The notes under the pieces: model-generated
Told to the model about the DNA's origin: nothing
The model's input: the letters and a program-made list of their open reading frames with translations, nothing else
Databases searched by the model: none
Translations under genes and position numbers: made by a program
Shown here: positions 56,463 to 64,000 of the stretch, piece by piece
Numbering within the stretch: position 1 is the first letter of the stretch
Layout: every line of letters starts with the position of its first letter
Assembly: GCA_025667525.1 (NCBI GenBank)
Contig: CM046875.1
Coordinates: 118,038,340-118,102,339 of the forward strand
Reading direction: 5' to 3'
Source: Glebionis coronaria
Lineage: Eukaryota > Streptophyta > Magnoliopsida > Asterales > Asteraceae
Length of the DNA: 64,000 nt

Positions 56463-56467
56463 ATGCC
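56463..56467. other. Target-site duplication of I (left copy, ATGCC)
   Basis: ATGCC precedes the left LTR TGTCACACC and recurs at 63596-63600. Confidence 0.88.
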
Positions 56468-57049
56468 TGTCACACCCCACCATGGCGGAATATGGGGCGC
56501 GACGTATGGATATCATCACAACATGACGTGTCTATAGAGATAACTATATGAAATAAGAAATGTCATAAAATGGAGACACAAAGTCATGACAATATCTCAT
56601 CAGACTCAGGAGTCTAGGTAAGTAGGTAACAGTCCTACCGCTTACCCAAGACAAACAAATAACATAACCAAACAAATATATGTGTGCCACAGTATCACTT
56701 ATTAAAAGAACAAATAAAAACTAAGAAGGAAATGGGGATTCTCCTTCTATATGCATTCCTAAGCTTCTCCAATCCTAGCCACTTATGTTCTCATGCTTAA
56801 CCATAGTATCACCTGAAAGAGACACTAAAACACGTCAACATAAAGTTGGTGAGAGTCATAGGTTTAGACTCCAATGCTAAATCAATTACAAGCTGTGAAT
56901 AACAACCATCAACACAATAACATATGGACAATGTGCTACAATTATGTATTAACAACTAGCATTCAAGATCAATAACTCCAAACCGAAATCCAAGGCTCCT
57001 ACCTTGCCAAACAACATGGTACCATAGATGATCACACTATGTACCTATC

Positions 57050-57122
57050 CCAAGGCCACTACCTTGTCAAACCACAAGGCCACTACCTTGTCAAACCACA
57101 AGGCCACAACCTTGTAAACCAC
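57050..57122 (-). repeat. 24-bp tandem repeat in element I LTR
   Basis: Three copies of AAGGCCACTACCTTGTCAAACCAC, the last with substitutions. Each unit holds an AAGG...CCTT inverted pair. It is repeated in the other LTR at about 61554-61626. Confidence 0.82.
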
Positions 57123-58429
57123 AATAACTGAGACGACACGTGTCCCCCGATCTAAATCATACACAATCAAAAATCACATAGCAGTTAATCACATAATGTA
57201 CACACAAGTCCATCTCAAATCACAAACACATTCACATCATCAATTTAGAAAATAACTCAACACAGTGTCTATTCCATCCCATCTGGAAGTCAAAATCAAT
57301 ATTAAACATGGGACTATGAAACTCACCTGATAGCTTCTTCACAAGTCCTCGCACTAGCAACAAGCTAACAAACCAAAAACACGAAATCAATACACGAACC
57401 AATCACTTAGATGGCTCATCAACCTATGATGGACATCTAGTCTATTCCCGTATAATTACCTCATTGTTAAGCTCTAATCACCCCATTACCCTTCCTTAAC
57501 AAGTCCCTAACTTGGTTAAGCTTAATAGCTATCCCGTTCATAATTTTACACAAAACAGTCCCAGTTTTAGGTCTCAAAACATTAAGTCAAACGTCCACTT
57601 AAACATACCCATGGTTTCTGTAAAAGGAATATTCACACTTTTATACATGTTAGCTAAAACCTCCCACTTGCCCTAACCTTAAAGCTACTATTAAGACCCA
57701 GATATATGTGTATATATTGCTACCTATCCAGAATTCACTGATTTTAAACGTATGAAAAGTTCATTACCATTAGAGGGTCTTACCCTAAACCACAATCTTA
57801 GCCCAAGTGCCGATCCTTAGTAAAATATATAAACCATCTCTCATGTTCGTGAGAAGATCTCAATGCAACCCTAAGTACCTCAAACAACCCAAAACTTAAA
57901 AAGAAAACAGGCTGAATTCAAAACTGTTTTGACCTCCGACTGTTGTAACCTGTTTTTGACCCACTTCCCGACCTCCAATTTAGTTCTAGTTTCTTGATTT
58001 AGAAATCCAACTCAATTACCTATCCAGGGCTAGTTTTATCGCATCTTGAATGTTCCTAGAACTCGAGATATGATCAAAACAATAGACTCAAATTTCTGCC
58101 CAGTTTTTAAAAACGGGTTTTAAACAAATTGATCTAATTAATCACCTATAACCCTTCTAATACAAGCCCTAGATTATATGATCATCATATTATGATTAAT
58201 ACATCATTAATCTACTGTTTTTATATAAACCCTAACCCTTAATCCATCATAAGAATGATTAATTAAACATAAAAACAATTTAATTAAAAAGGTTAATTAA
58301 GGTTTTTACCTTAAATCAATGGAAGATGAAGAAAACCTAATTTTTTTGAAGAACCCTAATTCTCCTCTATGGAACCCACGAATTTTTATTTGTCTCCAAG
58401 GATTTATGTTTTTTTTATTTATTAGATAA

Positions 58430-58438
58430 CCTTATATA
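58430..58438 (-). promoter_or_regulatory. TATA box of element I LTR (3' copy)
   Basis: TATATAAGG on the - strand. The matching 5' LTR site is at 62933-62941. Confidence 0.5.
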
Positions 58439-59094
58439 GTGTGTACATAAAATCCTAGTCCAAGTATAACACCCAACTTTCCTTTTTTTTTCCCTTTTCC
58501 CTTTTTCTCTTTCTTTGGTGCGTCTAAACTGACCCAAACACCCAATAAATTCGTTTTTTTTATTTTTATTATTTAATATTATGTTAATAATATTACCTTA
58601 ATTTTCCTTAATTTATTTCAGCTCCTAAAGCTTCCAAAACCTCAAAACCGTAAAACTAGTCAAATTTACGCGTTTTACCATAAAAGACGTAAAATATACA
58701 CTTTTATAAAAAATCTCAAATTTTGAAATAAACTTTATAACTGAGTCCTAAATGACTTAAAACCATCCCGAAAAATATTCATATGGATAATTACCTCACC
58801 CGAGACCTCTAAATGCTAAACCGTAAATCCTAAAAAAATACTATTACTATAATACTTATACGTATACGTAAACACCACAATATCACTATTTTCATTTCAT
58901 AGTCACCACTTGTGAGCTCATGAACATGAAATAACCGTTCCTCGATTTACTTATGAGTACTCTATACTCATAAACGATAACCACACCAACCTCGTTCACA
59001 CAAAATAAACACGTAAACACACAATTCAAGTAAGCACACATAAAATAAGCTAAAAGTAAGACCAAGTGACAAACCCAAAACCACGGTTGTCACA

Positions 59095-59108
59095 TCACTC
59101 CCTCCTAA
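59095..59108 (-). other. Element I polypurine tract
   Basis: On the - strand TATTAGGAGGGAGTGA directly precedes TGTGACAACC. Confidence 0.75.
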
Positions 59109-59265
59109 TAGAAATCTCGTCCCGAGATTCACTCACAAACTCAAACTTATTCTCAGCAAACAAACGAGGATGCATATCCCTGATAAAACCTTCACGTTCA
59201 AACGTGAACTCAGTTTACACGAAAATAATCTCAACCAACAACACATGAGCCTTAACCCTCCGCGA
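59109..59265 (-). pseudogene. Fossil of chromovirus pol C-terminus in element I
   Basis: One - strand frame reads AHVLLVEIIFV, a stop, then TEFTFEREGFIRDMHPRLF and ESRDEISIRR, and stops at the purine tract. This matches the tail of Tekay-like pol (xEATWEREDxMRxKYPHLF ... SRDEIS), which normally lies exactly here. It shows that element I arose from an autonomous chromovirus by internal deletion. It is too short to encode a function. Element G has the corresponding tail at 30925-30995. Confidence 0.62.
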
Positions 59266-60956
59266 GGAAACTTATCAAAACCATAAAGTTATGTAACCAA
59301 CCTAACTAAATCTCGCAACTCATCAAACAAGAACTGTCTTGAAACCAAGTTAGGAGCCGTCACATAACTCAACGGGTATAAAACTGTCACCCCGATTTCA
59401 GTCTTACTCATAAATACCATAAATCAAAACTCATCAAAATATAACCACGTATAATAAGGTCTAAAGAACTCTCAAATTCCTTCCCAACTCATCTCTATGT
59501 TAACCCTCCAAGTGTTCATTACCACAAAATACCCAAAACACGAGTTTAAACCATGTTGTCCGAAAATAAACCTTGAACTGTACAATTAATTCGACCAAGC
59601 TACTGACTTCCAATTACGAAACTTTCTGAATATTTGAAAAGTATGTTCCGAGTACATAATTTTAGGCTTTTGAATCACCCAAAAACCTTTAAAAACGAAT
59701 AAGTTATGACCAAAACGATTTTTCTCAAAATCTGCCTAGGCATTAGCGACAGTTTCTGACAGTTAGCGACATATTTTGACAGTTTAGCGACAGTTTCTGC
59801 CTACTCCGATTTATACAAAAAAAAACGATTCTTAAACCCTAAAACCCCCCATTAATTACCAAAACTAGAACCTAATTTATTTTAATTCCAGAAAATTAAA
59901 ACTCTATTAATTACATGATTTTAACATATTTCACTAAATAAGAACAAAATTTTTAACTTAAGAACAATAACTTTTGGTGATCAAAACCAAAATATTTTAA
60001 AATAACTGAGTCATGCTTATATGTTAAAGAATTTATATTCCACCTTATTTGAAACATGATCCCGACACTTCCTTATTTCATCGACTACCAACAACTATTT
60101 TTTTTTTCAATTTGCAAGTTCTATTTTTTTACCATGTATAACTCGAAACAAAAGACATCGTTACCCCAAAAAGAAATCTCCACCATCTCAAAATTCTTCA
60201 CGCCAAAAGTACCGTACAAACAAACACGTGAAATGAGGACCCGAGATGCGCTACTACAGAAGTTGAACATCTCAAAGAGAAACGAGCTAGCAACCATCCC
60301 AAGAATACAACCGGTAAGTAGAAAATAATTTTACATACATAGGCATAAGCGTACATACACTCAAATCCATCCAACATATACTATACAAGCATGTATTAAC
60401 TCTCTTTCATGCAATCATACTTGAAAGTCCAGTGGTGTTGTGGCACATATATAATTATGTAGGCCTCCATAATTATACATGTTCCCTTTCACCAATGTAC
60501 TCCCTCCTATGATGACACTTATAAGAAATTAATACTACACATAACACATAATCCAACAACTCACAAGCACATAACCACACAAGATAAGATCCAAAACCCC
60601 ATGTATTAAAATAACATAGCCAATGCACGAAACACATAAACTCGTAGTCCAGCTGAACCAGCGTAGACAAAATTCAAAATGTATAAAGAACATGAAAACA
60701 TAATTAAGCGAAATCCAACAATGACTAGCGTATACGACCATGGTTCCACCCGCACTAATCAAAACTCGTAACGAAAATAACATGTAGTTAAGTATGAACC
60801 ATAGTAGTTCATAACCTAACAAATACTACGAAAATAATATTCAAACACATCAATTACTATAAAATGCACACATACTCCTATGACGCCTATATGCAGGGAC
60901 CCCTAAGCTATAGACTAGGCTACACGACTAGGCAACCTATTTCTCTATAACCATTG
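59266..60956 (-). other. Element I non-coding interior
   Basis: About 1.7 kb without a credible ORF; the longest frames (up to 95 codons at 60535-60822) lack any motif. A short imperfect repeat, TTAGCGACAGTTTCTG, occurs about three times at 59751-59800. Confidence 0.6.
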
Positions 60957-60968
60957 TCTCTGATACCA
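60957..60968 (-). other. Element I primer-binding site (tRNA-iMet type)
   Basis: On the - strand TGGTATCAGAGA, 11 of 12 bases matching the initiator-Met site, three bases after the LTR end. Confidence 0.8.
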
Positions 60969-60971
60969 TTC

Positions 60972-63595
60972 TGTCACACCCCACCATGGCGGAATATGGG
61001 GCGCGACGTATGGATATCATCACAACATGGCGTGTCTATAGAGATAACTATATGAAATAAGAAATGTCATAAAATGGAGACACAAAGTCATGACAATATC
61101 TCATCAGACTCAGGAGTCTAGGTAAGTAGGTAACAGTCCTACCGCTTACCCAAGACAAACAAATAACATAACCAAACAAATATATGTGTGCCACAGTATC
61201 ACTTATTAAAAGAACAAATAAAAACTAAGAAGGAAACGGGGATTCTCCTTCTATATGCATTCCTAAGCTTCTCCAATCCTAGCCACTTATGTTCTCATGC
61301 TTAACCATAGTATCACCTGAAAGAGACACTAAAACACGTCAACATAAAGTTGGTGAGAGTCATAGGTTTAGACTCCAACGCTAAATCAATTACAAGCTGT
61401 GAATAACAACCATCAACACAATAACATATGGACAATGTGCTACAATTATGTATTAACAACTAGCATTCAAGATCAATCACTCCAAACCAAAATCCAAGGC
61501 TCCTACCTTGCCAAACAAAATGGTACAATAGATGATCACACTATGTACCTATCCCAAGGCCACTACCTTGTCAAACCACAAGGCCACTACCTTGTCAAAC
61601 CACAAGGCCACAACCTTGTAAACCACAATAACTGAGACGACACGTGTCCCCCGATCTAAATCATACGCAATCAAAAATCACATAGCAGTTAATCACATAA
61701 TGTACACACAAGTCCATCTCAAATCACAAACACATTCACATCATCAATTTAGAAAATAACTCAACACAGTGTCTCTTCCATCCCATCTGGAAGTCAAAAT
61801 CAATATTAAACATGGGACTATGAAACTCACCTGATAGCTTCTTCACAAGTCCTCGCACTAGCAACAAGCTAACAAACCAAAAACACGAAATCAATACACG
61901 AACCAATCACTTAGATGGCTCATCAACCTATGATGGACATCTAGTCTATTCCCGTATAATTACCTCATTGTTAAGCTCTAATCACCCATTACCCTTCCTT
62001 AACAAGTCCCTAACTTGGTTAAGTTTAATAGCTATCCCGTTCATAATTTTACACAAAACAGTCCCAGTTTTAGGTCTCAAAACTTTAAGTGAAACGTCCA
62101 CTTAAACATACCCATGGTTTCTGTAAAAGAAATATTCACACTTTTATACATGTTAGCTAATACCTCCCACTTGCCCTAACCTTAAAGCTACTATTAAGGC
62201 CCAGATATATGTGTATATATTGCTACCTATCCAGAATTCACTGATTTTAAACGTATGAAAAGTTCATTACCATTAGAGGGTCTTACCCTAAACCACAATC
62301 TTAGCCCAAGTGCAGATCCTTACTAAAATATATAAACCATCTTTCATGTTCGTGAGAAGATCCCAATGCAACCCTAAGTACCTCAAACAACCCAAAACTT
62401 AAAAAGAAAACAGGCTGAATTCAAAACTGTTTTGACCTCCGACTGTTGTAACCTGTTTTTGACCCACTTCCCGACCTCCAATTTAGTTCTAGTTTCTTGA
62501 TTTAGAAATCCAACTCAATTACCTATCCAGGGCTAGTTTGATAGCATCTTGAATGTTCCTAGAACTCGAGATATGATCAAAACAATAGACTCAAATTTCT
62601 GCCCAGTTTTTAAAAACGGGTTTTAAACAAATTGATCTAATTAATCACCTATAACCCTTCTAATACAAGCCCTAGATTATATGATCATCATATTATGATT
62701 AATACATCATTAATCTACTGTTTTTATATAAACCCTAACCCTTAATCCATCATAAGAATGATTAATTAAACATAAAAACAATTTAATTAAAAAGGTTAAT
62801 GAAGGTTTTTACCTTAAATCAATGGAAGATGAAGAAAACCTAATTTTTTTGAAGAACCCTAATTCTCCTCTATGGAACCCACGAATTTTTCTTTGTCTCA
62901 AGGGATTTATGTTTTTTTTATTTATTAGATAACCTTATATAGTGTGTACATAAAATCCTAGTCCAAGTATAACACCCAACTTTCCTTTTTTTTCCCTTTT
63001 CCCTTTTTCTCTTTCTTTGGTGCGTCTAAACTGACCCAAACACCCAATAAATTCGTTTTTTTATTTTTATTATTTAATATTATGTTAATAATATTTCCTT
63101 AATTTTCCTTAATTTATTTCAACTCCTAAAGCTTCCAACACCTCAAAACCGTAAAACTAGTCAAATTTACGCGTTTTACCGTAAAAGACGTAAAATATAC
63201 ACTTTTATAAAAAATCTCAAATTTTGAAATAAACTTTATAACTAAGTCCTAAATGACTTAAAAACATCCCGAAAAATATTCATATGGATAATTACCTCAC
63301 CCGAGACCTCTAAATGCTAAACCGTAAATCCTAAAAAAATACTATTACTATAATACTTATACGTATACGTAAACACCACAATATCACTATTTTCATTTCA
63401 TAGTCACCACTTGTGAGCTCATGAACATGAAATAACCGTTCCTCGATTTACTTATGAGTACTCTATACTCATAAACGATAACCACACCAACCTCGTTCAC
63501 ACAAAATAAACACGTAAACACACAATTCAAGTAAGCACACATAAAATAAGCTAAAAGTAAGACCAAGTGACAAACCCAAAACCACGGTTGTCACA
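60972..63595 (-). repeat. Element I 5' LTR
   Basis: This 2,624-bp LTR is the upstream copy in - strand sense and adjoins the primer site. It contains the second tandem repeat and TATA box. Confidence 0.9.
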
Positions 63596-64000
63596 ATGCC
63601 ATAAGCTCAAATTAGACACACAAGCTTATTTTGTCCTAAATAAGACTTCTGTAAAAAGATATTTTAAATAAGCCCAAGGAATAAGCCTGAAAATGCAATA
63701 AGCAATCTACAGAAAACGACAAAATAGTCGTTTTTGAGTTCTAGGCCACCCCAAAAGCTGTTTCAAGTTTCTAAAGCTTTTAAATGACTTAATTAAGCAA
63801 AATCAACAAAGAGTTTTCAAATAAGCTGACTCAATAAGCTGGAAAAAGCAAATAAGCACTTATGTAAAAGTCAAATAAGTTGGTTTTCTAGCAAAAAGTC
63901 AAAGTCAAAGTCCAATAAGCTCCAGTCTAATCAAATGGGTCAAATAATGAAGATCTATCACAAAAAATAAGTTGTTGCAGGTCTGGATAAGCTAAAATAG
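63596..64000 (-). repeat. Element E4 LTR, right part (runs off window), starting with the ATGCC duplication of I
   Basis: Bases 63596-63600 are the second ATGCC copy. The LTR then continues colinearly from 56467 (ATAAGCT repeats, AAACGACAAAATAGTCG block as in E3 at 49353-49367). The rest of E4 is beyond the window. Confidence 0.78.

Larger units (their letters stand above)
55434..56467 (-). repeat. Element E4 LTR, left part
   Basis: It starts TGATGTAGAGTTTTCACC and is related to the E3 LTR but clearly diverged, so it is not E3's own partner LTR. It cuts E3's pol frame, and no primer site adjoins it, which marks it as a separate insertion. It contains the same TTAATGGGCTTTTTGGCCCA hairpin near 56427-56452. 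Element I interrupts it. Confidence 0.78.
56468..59094 (-). repeat. Element I 3' LTR
   Basis: This 2,627-bp LTR contains a TATA-like CCTTATATA (58430-58438, read on the - strand as TATATAAGG) and a 24-bp tandem repeat at about 57050-57122. It ends GGTTGTCACA on the + strand. Confidence 0.9.
56468..63595 (-). mobile_element. Element I: non-autonomous chromovirus derivative
   Basis: A 7,128-bp element with 2.62-kb LTRs (TGTGACA...GTGTGACA on the - strand), a 5-bp duplication ATGCC, an initiator-Met primer site, a purine tract, and an interior of only 1,877 bp. The interior holds no gag, protease, RT or integrase, only a fossil of the last pol residues. The LTRs differ at about 30-35 positions by eye (about 1.2%). 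It is inserted in E4's LTR. Confidence 0.9.

Noticed and set aside
55434..56467. E3's own 5' LTR
   Set aside because: It is clearly diverged from the E3 3' LTR and no primer-binding site adjoins it, so it is treated as a separate element, E4. An old recombinant cannot be fully excluded.
60535..60822. 95-codon - strand ORF in element I interior
   Set aside because: No motif, cysteine- and tyrosine-rich by base composition, overlapping another frame; not supported as a gene.

Overview
The window is plant nuclear DNA made entirely of LTR retrotransposons nested inside one another. I see no host gene, rRNA gene, functional tRNA gene or bacterial-type feature. Evidence for a plant is the element types: Athila/Tat-like Ty3-gypsy elements with a tRNA-Asp-type primer-binding site and a DLGAS protease, Tekay-like chromovirus pol remnants, SIRE-like Copia ends, AT-rich LTRs of several kilobases and 5-bp target duplications. 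The Copia and Athila-like proteins resemble those annotated in Asteraceae, so a large daisy-family genome is my best guess (inference).

The elements are labelled here by letter. H is a Copia element on the + strand and is the outermost host; only 44814-48373 is visible (partial gag, protease, integrase, RT). Left branch: F, a Copia element on the - strand (40293-44813), sits in H's gag. D, a - strand element with SIRE-like ends and unusual cargo, sits in F's integrase region; it shows as 16527-19706 plus 35405-40292. D is broken twice. Athila-like element C (+; 1-311 and 14249-16526) lies in D's 3' LTR. Rearranged Athila-like element B (19707-35404) lies in D's interior. C carries the youngest element, E1 (312-14248, -), and B carries chromovirus G (23944-34461, +). 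Right branch: E3 (48374-55433, -), an Athila-like element, interrupts H's RT; E4 (LTR only, 55434-56467 and 63596-64000) interrupts E3's pol; and non-autonomous element I (56468-63595, -) lies in E4's LTR.

LTR divergence, counted by eye, mostly fits the nesting order: D about 3% over 139 bp, G about 2%, I about 1.2%, and E1 only two differences in 3,803 bp. Most of the recently active elements here cannot encode their own reverse transcriptase or integrase. E1 keeps one intact 1,107-codon Gag-protease ORF and nothing else. G carries a heavily decayed pol between similar LTRs. I keeps only the last stretch of a chromovirus pol. D carries an ORF1-like gene and two short ORFs instead of gag-pol. 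The best-supported theme is a set of non-autonomous elements mobilised in trans, with related Athila-like elements such as E3 as plausible donors.

Structures that gene content does not explain are: a ~0.9-kb LTR palindrome and matching inversion in B bounded by a 5-bp duplication; dense ATTCCGAT arrays in the B and C LTRs; GC-rich palindromes in D placed before the LTR TATA box and before each D ORF; and a tRNA-like segment plus four TTGCGCCGCAA boxes in the E1 LTR.
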